DNA from: Petunia secreta
Lineage: Eukaryota > Streptophyta > Magnoliopsida > Solanales > Solanaceae
Direction: 5' to 3'
Length of the DNA stretch: 64,000 nucleotides
Assembly: GCA_029990175.1 (NCBI GenBank)
Contig: JARKIP010000028.1
Span: forward strand, 8,806,501 to 8,870,500
A program made the translations under genes and the position numbers. Positions 1-12,100 of this stretch are shown piece after piece (the first letter of the stretch is position 1; every line of letters begins with the position of its first letter). The notes beneath the pieces were generated by a model, which was not told where the DNA came from, ran no database searches, and saw only the letters and a list, made by a program, of their open reading frames with translations.

Positions 1-780
1 TGTATGTTGTGCAGAAGTGTGTGAGTGTGGTGTTGCAGCTTAGGAATGGGCAGCAAGGGGTTAGTCTGTGTGTGTGCAGGAATTTTAGAGAGTTTGTAGA
101 AGGCTGTTAGGTGGAGGAATAAGGTGAGATGAGAGTGATTTTGGAAAGAAGAATGTGAGTTTCAGGTGTTTTGGAGGTTGTTCTGGTATCCTGCTGGTGC
201 AGCCGTTAGTTTAAGGGATTGGGAGTAGTCTGCTAGTGGTTCAATGTGTGTGTTGGTGGTATGTTTGGTTTAGGTGTAGTTCCATGTCCCTGTTTTCTGT
301 TAAGTGTGTGTGAAGGTAGTTTAGCTAGTGTATGTTTCATGTGAGTTGAGGGAGATGCAAGGGCTATGTCTGTATAAAGATGCAGTGTGTGTGTATGTAA
401 AATAAGTATGTGCCTAGCTGTGAGTGTATGTTTGCAGGCTCTTTTGAGTGTGTATGTGTGCGAGTTCCCTGTGCATGTATGTATTCAAGTAGGTGTTGGG
501 CATTCAAATCTATTGGCCTGTGTAAGTCTTCCTCGTGTGTATGTGCAGACCTCTGTATGTGAGTGTATGTAGTTTATGCTTGTGCGTGTTTTGGTCTGTG
601 AGGTGTGTGCAGTGATAGAAGTAGAGTGTGCTATCTGTAGGTTAGACTCTATCAGTAGGTGCAAGTAAGCTAGTGTATGTGTTCAACTGTGTGCCAATGG
701 TAATGTCATAATCTGTCAATGCCATTATTATGTGCTTTGCTATTTGAATAAGTATTTGTTCTATTCATTTGATAGTCTGC
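1..780. other. GT-skewed non-coding sequence, unassigned
   Basis: This stretch is rich in TGTGTG, GTATGTG and GTGTGTGCAG words on the + strand and poor in C. No coding frame with a recognisable product is seen. A short open frame at 387-572 reads as cysteine/valine-rich low-complexity sequence and is not credible. The strand asymmetry suggests the inside of a decayed retroelement, but no domain supports that. Confidence 0.4.
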
Positions 781-1740
781 TCTTATAGAAACTAATCCTT
801 CTTCCCTTTTATTTCCATTGCATGAAACACTTTGGGACGAGTTTGACTAACTCACAAATGGGGTTCATGGGCTTGGAGTCTCATTGGGGTCAAGTTCGCA
901 CTCAAGCTTTCAAGAAATGAAGACCTATAGAATTTTAAAAATGCTTTGTTGAGCCGCTATTCTAACTTAGGCTCATGGGCATAATGTAAAAAATAAAAGT
1001 AGTCATTCAATCCGCAATTTCCGGGTTCTTCCTCTAAATCCTTCTCTTTTCCCATCCTTAGAAATTGCATGTCTTTAGGAATTCCCCGTAGATAATTAAT
1101 TGTTGTAGAATAATTTATTTGATTGATTATGAATGAATGTTTAGTTATTTATTGAGTTATTTTGTGAATATTTTATTTCTTTAGAATCTTCATCTTATTT
1201 ACGAATTTTGAATCTTTTAGTTAAATAATGCGTGCAAGCCAATTCGTAATAATCTTAAAATCGCTTTTAAAATACAACTCTAATACAAGTCTTCAAGTCA
1301 ATTATTTTTCTTATTAAAGTCATTTATTTTCCCTACCTTTTTTATGTATACTGATTTTAAATTCAATTAGTGCCGCTTTAAACTGAAAGTTAAATACTTT
1401 TGAAAATCGCATTTATTTAGCTATTTTGTGAAAACCGAAGGATTAACCCCATTTTGTGGATTTTCGAAAGTGCTTTCAAATTGAAACATTCTTTCGAAAA
1501 TAATTGAACCTCTTACTTAGAATCTCTGAAATAGACCACTTCCTTAAAACGGAGTGCTTGCACGCACTATTTAATTAATTGGTTCCTAATTCTCCTAAAT
1601 TAGGTGGCGACTCCAAAGAAAGCCCTTTGGAGTCCCATATTGTTGAATATTATACCCGAAACCTATCTTTTCTTAAAGAAAGGGTAATTTTTGGGGTTCA
1701 ACAGCCGCCACTGTCATTATAGCTAGTATTACAACACACA
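781..1740 (+). mobile_element. Possible LTR-retrotransposon remnant (LTR end plus primer-site-like tract)
   Basis: A GTGGCGACTCC tract at about 1601-1612 resembles the TGGCGACTCC primer-binding sites of some Tat/Ogre-type plant retroelements. It is followed by the self-complementary pair CTCCAAAG / CTTTGGAG. The sequence around it is non-coding. No protein domain and no second LTR are visible, so the assignment rests on the tract alone. The intact copia element at 1797 was inserted just downstream. Confidence 0.25.
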
Positions 1741-1796
1741 AGATAAAGATATGTTCCTAACTAGAGGGGCACCAGAAGCGTCTTGCAATACGAGGC

Positions 1797-2043
1797 TGCT
1801 AAGGAAGATGGAATCAGTTAATCAAGGAGTTGAGATCAGTTAATGAAGTAGTTAACACGCAGGGGTAGTTTAGTTATTTTACTATTTTCATATTTTAGTT
1901 AGGATTGGTAGTTAGTTAAATACCTAACTTGGTGAAGTTGGTTGTAAAAATTCAGTTCATTAATCTGATTCTTTCTCTTCCATCTCATCTTCTTCCTCTC
2001 GGTTTCTCTCTCAACTCATCATAATCTTCTCTAAATAACTTCA
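1797..2043 (+). repeat. 5' LTR of copia-1
   Basis: It begins TGCTAAGGAAG and ends AACTTCA, and matches 6671-6921 along its whole length. A pyrimidine-rich stretch (TTCTTTCTCTTCCATCTC) lies near its end. It is immediately followed by the primer-binding site. Confidence 0.9.
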
Positions 2044-2060
2044 TGGTATTAGAGCAATGG
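2044..2060 (+). other. Primer-binding site of copia-1
   Basis: TGGTATTAGAGCAATGG directly abuts the 5' LTR. It is the usual copia site complementary to initiator tRNA-Met, with one change from the common TGGTATCAGAGC core. Confidence 0.8.
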
Positions 2061-2182
2061 CCAGAAAAGTGATCTGGTACTAAAATCAAAATCGATCACA
2101 ACATGTTCTTAAGTTCTTGAAAGAGATTTCATTCACTATACATTTTATGGGAAATTCTTGAAGAAAATTCTTGCATACAACA

Positions 2183-3297
2183 ATGGCGAACATAGGAAAC
2201 AATGGTGATATTCTTGCAGTTGTCCAACAACAACAGACCTTGGATTACAATCATCCCTTGTTCTTGCACTCTTCAGATGTAAGTGGTATCTCACTGATTT
2301 CCATTCAGCATTTTGGATCTGAAAATTATACTTTGTAGAGTCGATCTATGAAAATAGCCCTGCTAGGAAGAAACAAGTTAGGGTTAGTAGATGGAACATG
2401 TAAAAATGAGGATTATTCTGAAAATTACTGGACACAGTGGGAGAGATGCAATGTTATAGTGCTTTCCTGGCTTATGAATTCTGTGAATAGTACTCTCTTA
2501 ATTGGTGTAGTGTATGCCACTAGTGCACATGCAGTCTGGGAGAATTTGCGTGAGAGATTTGATAAGGCTAGTGACTCTAGAACCTTTAATTTGCAGAAAG
2601 TGTTCTTTGTGCAACATTGAGTCAGGGGGAAAATTATGTGTCTGTGTATTACTCCAAGTTGAAAGATCTATGGGATGAGTTTGAGGCTTTGGTGCCATCT
2701 CCTGGGTGTAATTGTGTTAGGTCAAAAGATTTTGTTGTGTATTTGCAAAGGCAAAAACTATATCAATTTTTGATGGGACTGAATGACTCTTATCTGCAAG
2801 CAAGAAGCCATATCTTGCTAATGAGCCCACTACCCACAGTAAATCAAGCCTACAACATGATAATAAGTGATGAAGGCCAGAAGGGTATAACTACTAACTC
2901 TGGAGTTCTTGGTGCTGCACTTGTAATGAGTAGTATGGATCCCTTAGCGATGTGCACTAATAATAGAAATGCAGGAAATGCAAAATACAAGAAGAATCCA
3001 CATCTGTACTGTGAACTGTGTAAAATTAAAGGTCATAGCAGAGAAGGGTGTTGGAAAGAGATTGGTTACCCTCCAGACTATAGATCAAAGAAAAGAAATG
3101 AGTATGCATCTTCTTACAAACCCTCTGGTCCCTCTGCTTATAATACATTTACAGATAGTTCTATTAGAAATACTGCACCAGTGGTTCAGAACCAATGCCT
3201 TCAAGGAAATCAGGACTGGCAATCAAATGCTCACTTTCAAGGATCAGATGTGTCACAGAAGGATCAAACAAGGACCTGTACGTTCTCTAAGGAGTAG
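2183..3297 (+). pseudogene. copia-1 gag, broken
   Basis: The likely original start is the ATG at 2183. An in-frame TAG at about 2336 interrupts the frame before the stretch beginning at 2348, where a tryptophan codon is expected. A second break near 2617 shifts the frame. The rest reads as a copia gag core (YYSKLKDLWDEFEAL) and then a zinc knuckle of CX2CX4HX4C type (CELCKIKGHSREGC, about 3010-3051), followed by a GYPPDY segment. The protein would have been the particle-forming capsid/nucleocapsid. The frame ends at a TAG at 3295-3297 before the protease region. Confidence 0.85.
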
Positions 3298-6200
3298 TAT
3301 GATCAGATTCTCCAAATCATAGGAAACAGTGGCAACAATATCTCAGCAAACATAGCAGGTACTAGCAGTGCTCTCCTAGTGTCTAATAGTTCACAAGAAT
3401 GGATCATAGATACTGGAGCCACAAATCACATGGTGTCTGACATTGCCTTACTAGATTAGAAAAAAATAGTCAACAATATGAATTCCAAAAAGGTGTTTCT
3501 ACCCAATGGAGATATTTCACATGTGACTCACACTGAGACAAGTACAATCTATGACAGAAGTAGTGTAGATAATGTTTTTCATATCCCTCAGTTCAAATAC
3601 AACTTGATTTCAGTCTCTAAAAGACACAAGAGCTAGGATGCTCAAAAACCTTCTACCCTAAATTCTGTGTGTTCCAGGATCTTTACAATGGGAGGGTGAA
3701 GGAGATTGGTAAGGAGAAAAATGGTCTTTACCTGCTGGTGAAACATGGTCAGTCCACTGGAAGAAGTAATGGGGTCAGCTTAGCTGTAAATAGTATCAGT
3801 AATGAAGATGTTAGCCTATGGCATAGAAGGTTAGGACATGTTTCTTCTAATGTTCTAATGAGAATAATGCCTGGTGTAGCTGAGAAAATAAACAATGTAG
3901 TAGATAGTTGTTCTGTTTGTCCCTGTGCTAAGCAAGTTAGGTTGCCATTTCCTATCAGTCACAATATTAGTGAAAATTGTTTTGACTTGATTCATGATAA
4001 TGTTTGGGGTCCATACAAAGTCCCTACAGTTCATGGTCATAGATACTTCCTTACTGTTGTTGATGATCTATCTAGAATGACTTGGGTGTTTCTATTGAAA
4101 TTGATATCTGATGTGTGTGTAGTCCTACAACAGTTCTTTTCCGATGTAAGAACTCAGTTCAATTGCGATGTCCAAATGATCAAAACTGACAATGGAGCAA
4201 AGCTTCTTAATTCTGTTTGTAGCAAAGTATTTAAAGACTTTGACGTCATTCATCAAAGATCTGGTGCCTATACTCCACAATAGAATGGAGTAGCTGAAAG
4301 GAAACACAGTCATATCCTAGAGATCACAAGAGCCATAAGGTTTTAAGCTAACATTCCTCTCAAGTTTTGGGGAAGTTGTGTATTAGCAACAGTATATCTC
4401 ATAAATAGGATGCCTATAGCAGTCCTAGGTCATACCTCTCCTTATGAAAAACTGTATCGCACAAAGCCATCCCTATGACATCTAAGGGTGATAGGTTGCC
4501 TTTGTTTTGCTAAGGTAGTCAATGAGTCTGATAAGCTACAACCAAGAAGTAAGCCATATGTTCTTATGGGCTACTCATAAGTCTAAAAGGGATACATCCT
4601 CTATGATCTGGGAAGCAAACAGTTCTGCATTAGCAGAGATGTAACATTTAGAGAAAATACCTTTCCTTTCAAGCTACCTCACTCACACTCTCCTCTATTT
4701 GTTCACAATACCACAAGGTCATATAAGGACCCAATACAACTGTTTGAAGACACTGAATTACATCAAGACATTATGGAAGTTGGTCAAGAGATAGACTTAG
4801 ACTTTCATCTTCAGCACTCTGAGGAAAACACAACATCATCTGAGGTGTCAATGGATCAAGAAGCAGCCCATGAGGAAGTAGTAATTATAGAACAACCAGT
4901 CAATCATGAGCCTAATACTACTAGGTCAGGTAGAAAAACTAACCTACCAGTCTGGATGAAAGACTTTATCTCACTGAATGTTCATCAGGATCAACCATAT
5001 TCACTAAACAAATACCTTAGCTATGACCAAATTTCTCCTAAATACCAAACATACTTAGCATCATTCTCAGCTACAGTAGAGCCTAGATCTTACTCGGAAA
5101 CTGCTCAAGATCCTAAGTGGATAGAAGCCATGAAAGCTGAAATTGAGGCTTTACAATATAATCACACCTGGGAGATAGTTACTCTTCCTCAAGGCAAGAA
5201 ACCTATAGGATGCAAGTGGATATATAAGATAAAATACAAGGCTTCTGGAGAAGTAGAGAGGTATAAAGCCAGACTAGTAGCTAAAGGCTATAGTCAGAAG
5301 GAATGTATAGATTACCAAGAGACCTTCTCACCTGTGGTCAAAATGGTGACAATTAGAACAGTCTTGTCTATTGCAGCTGCAAAACAGTGGCACATTCATC
5401 AGATGGATGTATACAATGCATTTCTTCAGGGTGATCTCTTTGATGAAATCTACATGGACCTGCCACAAGGTTTTAAGAGCTAGGGAGAATCAAGTATGCA
5501 GGCTCATAAAATCTTTATACAGACTTAAGCAGGCTCCAAGACAGTGGAATGCAAAGCTATCTGAAGCTCTACTGAGGTTTGGCTTTAATAAGAGTCAACT
5601 GGATCATTCACTGTTTACTAAGAGAACTACTAATGTTATGATAGTGGTCCTAGTCTATGTTGATGATATGCTGATAACTAGGGACAATTTGGAAGTAATT
5701 AAAGAAACTAAAAGAGCCCTACAACAAGCTTTTAAGATGAAAGACCTAGGGGAGTTAAAGTATTTCCTAGGAATTGAGTTTGCAAGGTCAGCTCAAGGAA
5801 TCCTTATGCACCAAAGAAAATATGCTCTAGAATTAATCTCAGAGTCTGGATTGAGTGGTGCAAAACCTGCACCTACACCTATTGATCCCAATACTAACCT
5901 TACTACTAAGGAGTATGATGAGTATGTAAGGAAGAAAGCTACAAGCAAAAATGCACCTGAGGACAGACTGCTTTCAAATCCAGGAAGCTATCAGAGGATA
6001 ATTGGGAAACTGTTGTACTTGACCATCACTAGACCAGACATTGCATTCAGTGTACAAACTCTAAGCCAATTCCTTCAGCAACCTCAACAATCTCATATGG
6101 ACTCAACATTGAGAATAATCAGATATGTGAAGAACCAACCAGGACAAGGGGTGCTTTTATCTAGCAAAATGCAGAATAATATTACAACCTATTGTGATGC

Positions 6201-6717
6201 AGACTGGGCTGCATGCCCATTCTCTAGAAGATCAGTCACTGGATTCTTTGTGAAGATAGGAGAGTCACTGGTGTCTTGGAAATCAAAGAAACAGACCACC
6301 ATATCCAGAAGTTCTGCAGAAGCAGAATATAGAAGTTTAGCCTCAATAACAACAGAGTTAACTTGGCTTGCAGGATTAGTTAAAGGAGTTGGAATGGAAA
6401 TTAAGTCTCCTATTAAAGTGTTTAGTGACAACAAATCAGGACTGCAGATAGCAGTCAATCCAGTGTTCCATGAGAGAACAAAACATATTGAAATCGACTG
6501 TCACTTCATAAGGAAAAAAATTCAGAAAGGGCAGATTGAAACTGAACATATCTCAACCAAAAATCAATCTGCAGATCTTCTGACAAAAGGATTGAACAGG
6601 GTTCATCATTTATATTTGATATCCAAGCTAGGATTGTGGAATATATTTGCACCTCCTAGCTTGAGGGGAGTGTTAAGGAAGCTGGAATCAGTTAATCAAG
6701 GAGCTGAGATAAGTTAA
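3298..6717 (+). pseudogene. copia-1 pol (protease, integrase, RT, RNase H), broken
   Basis: Domains in order: protease with the WIIDTGATNH active site near 3400; integrase with its HHCC zinc region (LWHRRLGH ... CSVCPCAKQ, 3817-3935) and catalytic-core pieces VVDDLSRMTW, TDNGAKLL and NGVAERKH; RT from about 5090 with YVDDML near 5656-5673; RNase H with CDADWA near 6196 and SSAEAEYRSLA near 6312. Stops lie at about 3460, 4282, 4346, 4479, 4579, 4585 and 5482. A small deletion near 5490 shifts the frame. Most stops fit single C-to-T or G-to-A changes from Gln, Arg or Trp codons. The last frame runs into the 3' LTR and stops at 6715-6717. Confidence 0.9.
6657..6670 (+). other. Polypurine tract of copia-1
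   Basis: The run TAGCTTGAGGGGAG lies immediately 5' of the 3' LTR. This is the position and composition expected for the primer of plus-strand synthesis. Confidence 0.7.
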
Positions 6718-6921
6718 TGAAGTAGTTAACACGCAGGGGGTAGTTTAGTCATTTTACCCTTTTCATATTTTAGTTAGGATTGGTAGTTAGTTAAATACCT
6801 AACTTGGTGATGTTGGTTGTAACAATCCAGTTCATTAATCTGATTCTTTCTCTTCCATCTCATCATCTTCCTCTCAGTTTCTCTCTCAACTCATCATCAT
6901 CATCTTCTCTAAATAACTTTA
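6671..6921 (+). repeat. 3' LTR of copia-1
   Basis: It begins TGTTAAGGAAG and ends AACTTTA. It pairs with 1797-2043. The terminal CA of the 5' copy is TA here, a transition consistent with age. It is followed by GAGAC, the near-match of the 5' flanking GAGGC. Confidence 0.9.
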
Positions 6922-6949
6922 GAGACGACATATGAAATGCGATGGTTCT

Positions 6950-7054
6950 TCAAAAAAGATGGTAGAGTTCAGTTTTAGAGTGAGCAACAAACTTTGCTAG
7001 GCGTTCATCTACCTCATTTAGCTCCCCGTAAGCGTGGGTCACGGGAGGATCATC
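6950..7054 (-). pseudogene. RNase H-like fragment of a retroelement or plant RVT_3-type protein
   Basis: Read on the - strand, the fragment ends in a TGA at 6950-6952. It contains HAYGELNEVDERLAKFVA, which follows the H-x-Y-R-E-x-N-x-x-A-D-x-L-A-K pattern of the last RNase H motif of plant RVT_3 domains. The usual REAN is GELN and the VAD is VDE, so the catalytic aspartate position is altered. Nothing upstream forms a full domain. It is a relic. Confidence 0.4.
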
Positions 7055-8179
7055 TAATGTGTGGACTGTGGAGCAAGAACTTGCTGTTAGAGAGAAAAGT
7101 TGCATAAGCTAATAAGTTATTTGAGGATAATATAGCAACTAGAGCATAATTATACTCTAAGATGTTGGGATTATAATGTACATATGATAGAATGAGTAAG
7201 AAAGTGGTTATTGGCTAGATATAAATAAATATGCTAAAATTTTAAAACTAATATAATAATAATGATAATAATAATAATAAGGAAATTCGTAGTTTTAAAA
7301 AGTAAATACATATTTAAAATTGTGCATTGTATACTAGTATGTAATATAACAAACTAGAGATTTAATTACAAATAATTCTTGCATTACCCTATATCATGTT
7401 TGGTTGTTTATTTTCTCATTCATATACACAAAGTATGTATAAATTACGTAAAAATTTATGTATTATTTTATGCGGATAGTATGTGGAATACAAATATTGA
7501 TATTAACAATACTTGTAAAATAAATTTAAAATGAAACTAACCATAATATTAGTTGTATGTGCTAAAATTGAATATTAGACAAGAATATTTTTTAAACAAC
7601 AATAATTAATTTTATGTTTATGTGGACATGTGCTATATCAATATTAGTAAATACTTTTCCGATTAGATCTAAGTTTACAAACTGTATGTATAAATTAATG
7701 TTGTGATATGGATTAACTATAGTAATAATAACAAGTAAATAGAATAAAGAGTAAAGGTAGTCCTATTGAGTGAGTTAAATAAGCTTGGTAGACTAATCTT
7801 TACAAAACAATCATTTATAATAATAGTGATAAATGAGTCGTGAATGTTTACAAGCGTGGAATAAGATGTATATATAGTATATCATAACATTAGAGGTTCC
7901 TATACATTTTTTGACACGTGCCCTATTATGAATAAAATTTTGTCCCTTTGTGAATTGTAGATGTGGTGTTAGTGTACGATCAATGAATATTATATTTTTC
8001 CGTACTGTTGTACCGGCCCAGGTATCTTTTTGAGCCTTCGAGCAAGGAATCAAATATTTACACAAGTCTGCATCAGGTGGTAGGCTTTACAGTTAGCTAC
8101 ATACTCTTATGGCCGGAACTATTGAAATAAATAAGTGTTGTCGGAATAACTTTTGCTTAACTCATACACAAGTTCTATA
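7055..8179. other. AT-rich intergenic DNA
   Basis: No coding frame of note is seen. An (AAT)-type run (ATAATAATAATGATAATAATAATAATAA) lies near 7252-7280. The sequence is otherwise unremarkable. Confidence 0.6.
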
Positions 8180-8297
8180 CCAACAACAACATACTTAGTG
8201 TAATTTCACAAGTGGGGCCAGGGGAGGGTGAAATGTAGGCAGACCTTACTCCCACCAAGATGGAGAGGTCGTTTCCGAAAGACCCTCGGCTCAAGGA
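8180..8297 (+). repeat. Short dispersed repeat with ACAACAACA head (copy 1)
   Basis: It starts CAACAACAACATACTTAGTG and ends near GACCCTCGGCTCAAGG. It contains CACAAGTGGGGCCAGGGGAGGGT and TTTCCGAAAGACCCTCGGCT. A close relative lies at 17391-17518, and decayed ones at 23190-23275 and, inverted, at 32676-32775. This is a repeat I associate with Solanaceae genomes, SINE-like in size. I do not assign a family name. Confidence 0.6.
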
Positions 8298-8690
8298 GAA
8301 ATATTTCGAAACATGCTAGCAAAAATAAGATGAAACCACCGATACTTAAGAAAATACTGACAACGAAACTACTGACAACTAAGGCAAACAGACAACAATA
8401 GAAGTACTAAAGGCACAAAAATCTATAAACAAAGTATATGATAATAGTACAAATAATAATGTGACAGAACTCTCACGACTACTACCTAACCGTTTACCAT
8501 AATCCTCGTCCTCCACGCTTTTCTATCAAAGATCATATATCGTCGGTGATCTGGAGATAAGCCATGTAATCTTGACGTCTGACCCACTTCACTTTGAATT
8601 TACTTTCATTTGTTGCCATATGGCCGGCCAAATAGATTAATAAGTGGTCGATACGAATTTTACCTAATACAATGAAGATTTTAAACCATA

Positions 8691-8876
8691 AAGGGTCGCT
8701 TGGTAGCAAAGAGGTGTATCTAATCCGGGGATTGTTAATCCCACTTCCTATATGAGATAACTAATCCCACATTTTTTGCATAAAAATTGTACTAGTACCA
8801 ATTAGTATCTCCTACCAAACATGAGATAATATCCTAGGATTATAATCCCTTATCCTTCCTGCCAAACAACCCCTAA
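8691..8876. mobile_element. MITE-like element
   Basis: The left end AGGGTCGCTTGGT and right end GCCAAACAACCCCT are imperfect inverted repeats about 180 bp apart. The interior is non-coding and contains repeated TAATCCCA / GAGATAA words. The ends look like the TTTGG-type hAT MITEs common in plants. No clean 8-bp target duplication could be confirmed. It lies about 230 bp upstream of the MAD1 start codon, so it may affect that promoter. Confidence 0.5.
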
Positions 8877-9107
8877 AATATCAAGTACTCTATTAAGTTG
8901 GAGAAATTGGTAATATCCCTTAACTTAATACTCAAACCAAACAACCCCTGAAAACATTCAAATTCTAGCAACAAGGTCCCCACACCCCGAATAGGATCCA
9001 CTAAAACACACCATTGGCGCCTCAGTTATTCGAAATGCTCGTAGCTGCTCCTCAGGCGATTCAGATAGTGTCAAAACCCTAGGATTTCAATCGATAAACA
9101 AAGAACA

Positions 9108-12100
9108 ATGATGCTGAGAACACCGCCGTTAAAGCGAAGGGCGGAGGGCAAGCATCCGGAAGATAACAGTCCAAACTCCGGCAATCGACAGCTTATTATC
9201 TACGAAGATACGGGTACACCGTTACCCGTATCGTCTCTCCATAACCCCGATTCATCGTCCGATCAAATGCTCTGTACTTATCAATGCCGCCAGATGGTAA
9301 TTATTCCTCATTTTCCCCCCCTTTTATATGAAATTATTGTTATTTTGTGTTTTAAGCTTGAGTTGAATTGACAACTACCTAATTTATTATCGACCTTGAA
9401 GCCAGAGGCGGAGTAAGGTTTTGAAACTTGGGTGTTCAGGGTTCTAGTCCTTTTTAAATTAGAGCATCTAAAATTAATAATTTGTGCATATTAAATTAAT
9501 TTTTTAAGATAAATACATGTTTTAGCTTAACACCCGACCAACATGCTAGCTCTGTTTGTGCTTGAAGCTGAGCTACTAGATAATGAACTAATCACATGCA
9601 AAGTTTTGTATTATAAATTTAGAAGTGGATATTAGGTTTAGATGAACTCAAATTGAGCTACTCTTGAGTAGAGCATTTGGATAGTGTGGTCGTTGCTATA
9701 GGAGGAATACGACTTCCAAGTTGGTACCAACAATAGGACCTACAACATAGGATGACAGACTATAGTTTAATATCTCCTAGTTAAATACTGTATATACCTG
9801 CAATTTGGCATTCATATGTCTCTTATGTTGATTCTTTGTACTCGGTTCTTGGGATTTTCTTCATGAGTTCGGTTATATTTATACCAACTTTCTATTATCA
9901 GGTGAAGTCAGAGTTTTTTGAAGCATTAAGCAGTGCAGAAAAGCAAGCTCGTGATAACCAATCCAAACTTGAAGCAGTCAACAATGATTATCTTAAAGCT
10001 GGTGAGTCATCACCATCCACTCTTGTAAAATGTTTTCTTTGATAAACGAGAAATCTTAGAGGGCTAGTAGTGCGCGGTTTAATGCTCGGTGGATAATGCC
10101 CCCCCTCCCCACCCTCCTCCCGTTAATACCAGGCTTTTGTTTGCGGCAGAGTTCAAACGCGTGTCGTGTGCTTAATCCACACATCATGATATGCTCTCTT
10201 ACTACTAGACCAAAGGCTGGGGGTCATCAATCCAGTGAAATATTATCGACCATTTCATGCTTTTATTTCCGCTTGTCCTTTCAGTGCGCTATATAAAAGT
10301 TTACCTACTTCAACTGCAAATTTTTTTGGACTGGGCAACGAGGATATTCTGATTTTTTAAGATGTAGGAGTTATTTGGTGGAAACATTTAGAAAGCAAAG
10401 CGAAGGTTTGTTCCTTTGCTTAAGAAGTCTTTTACGGTTTAATTACAGATTTCTATTGTTAAAAGCTATTGTGAGAACTAGCAATTTTGTAGCACACACA
10501 AATATGTATACATAAACAGATACATACACAGCTATAAATACATATGAACACCAACACTTTTTTGGTGCTTTCCTTTAATTTAAATCACTCACTGCTGATC
10601 AATAGATACATGTCCTAACTCCTAAGGCGCCAAAATAGCTTTATATTTGGCCAACTACAGATTTTTTTATAAGATACGGCTAACCATATAACTAGGGAAG
10701 TTCAAGCCCTCATTACAATGTAGGCACTATTATGGAGACCAGAGGTTACTCTACTTGCCATAATATTATTTGCATTTGGATTTCTTTGACTCATGTTTAG
10801 TGACTAAAGCATGCCTTTTCTTCTATTTGCTAATTTCATTTGTGAATAGCCTTTTGTTTTCCCAACGGACCTTTCCACAGGTGGGACAATGACTATATGG
10901 TTTGAAATTCACCTTTTGGGGAGAGTATACAGCGGATGTTTTGTTGATGTTGATTTTCATGATGAAAATGAATTGCAAATGCAGATACTGAAAGGAAAAA
11001 ATTACGGGAGCAATTCCTCAATGCAGAGCAAGAACTGGCTGCTGCTAAAGGACGCGAAGAGGCTTTGCAGGACCAGCTACTGAAGGAAGTCGACGCTTCT
11101 CAAGAGCGGCTTAGAAAACAGTTGCAGATGTACAGTGAACTCGAGGTGCTAAATGTTATTTGTTATATCCCATTATTTGTAACATTTTTCGTTCCTTTAT
11201 GTCACATTCTTGAGATGAATCAGTGGGTTCTCTTTCGTTTGTGTCGTGATTTTATGCTTATCTATTATCAGGGGACTCAATCGATATGACTGTTTTTGAC
11301 AAATCAAAAGAAAAGAAATCTTTATGACATTGTAAAATATCTCATGTAGTCTATGCTGTAATTTATCAACTGTCTTGTCGTCTCGTAGGTGAAGTACCAA
11401 CATGAGATGAACCTTCGGATAAAAGCTGAGACGTCAGCTGCTGCAGCAGAAGAAAAAGCAAGTCTTTTGGAGAGAAAACTAAGTAGTGTGTCAGAAAGCA
11501 TAGAAAGAGAGAAAAATCGTCTCCAGAATGAGCTTGAGCAGATGAAAAGTGAATCCAAGTTTTCTGTCACAAAAATAAGTAAAACTGTAAGAAGTTTTTG
11601 TGTAAAAAAACTAAATGTGGTAATTTATATCCAAAATCAAGTAGTATACCAGGATTTCATTTGCTTTTATATAGCTTGAAAGAGTGGAATTCAGAGCTAG
11701 CAATGCTGAGAAAGAATCAGTTCTGCTGAAGGAGCAACTGGAAGAGCTAAGGAAGAGACTTGATGAGGTCACTGCATCTTCTACCCTAGAATTACTTGCT
11801 TTATTTGGCTTAAATGCAACTCATGAGCCCCACACAAGCATATGCTCGAGCAATGAGAGTGGAGGTCTATCTACTCTTTTTTAAGTTCTAGATTTTTTTT
11901 GATGAAGTCTTTCGACGTTTTTAAAACATACTGCCATAAGTTGTTGAATGTTGACCAACTAGATCCTCTATAGACTTGAAGCCTAACATTTGCCGCTGCA
12001 TTTGACGTGAAGGTCTAGTTAGGAGATAGAAGCAACCTTTATAGAAAACATGAGTTTTAACTGTTATGGAATGTTTATTCTAAGAGATAACTCCTCTGGA

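Larger units (their letters stand above)
1797..6921 (+). mobile_element. Ty1/copia LTR retrotransposon, decayed (copia-1)
   Basis: This is a complete element by structure: 5' LTR 1797-2043, primer site next to it, gag, pol in copia order (protease, integrase, RT, RNase H), purine tract, 3' LTR 6671-6921. The flanking 5-mers are GAGGC (1792-1796) and GAGAC (6922-6926), a target duplication with one mismatch. The LTRs differ at roughly a dozen substitutions plus small indels, so the insertion is old. Several stop codons and at least two frameshifts break gag and pol, so it cannot make its own proteins. It appears to have landed beside an RNase H-like relic at 6950-7054. Confidence 0.92.
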
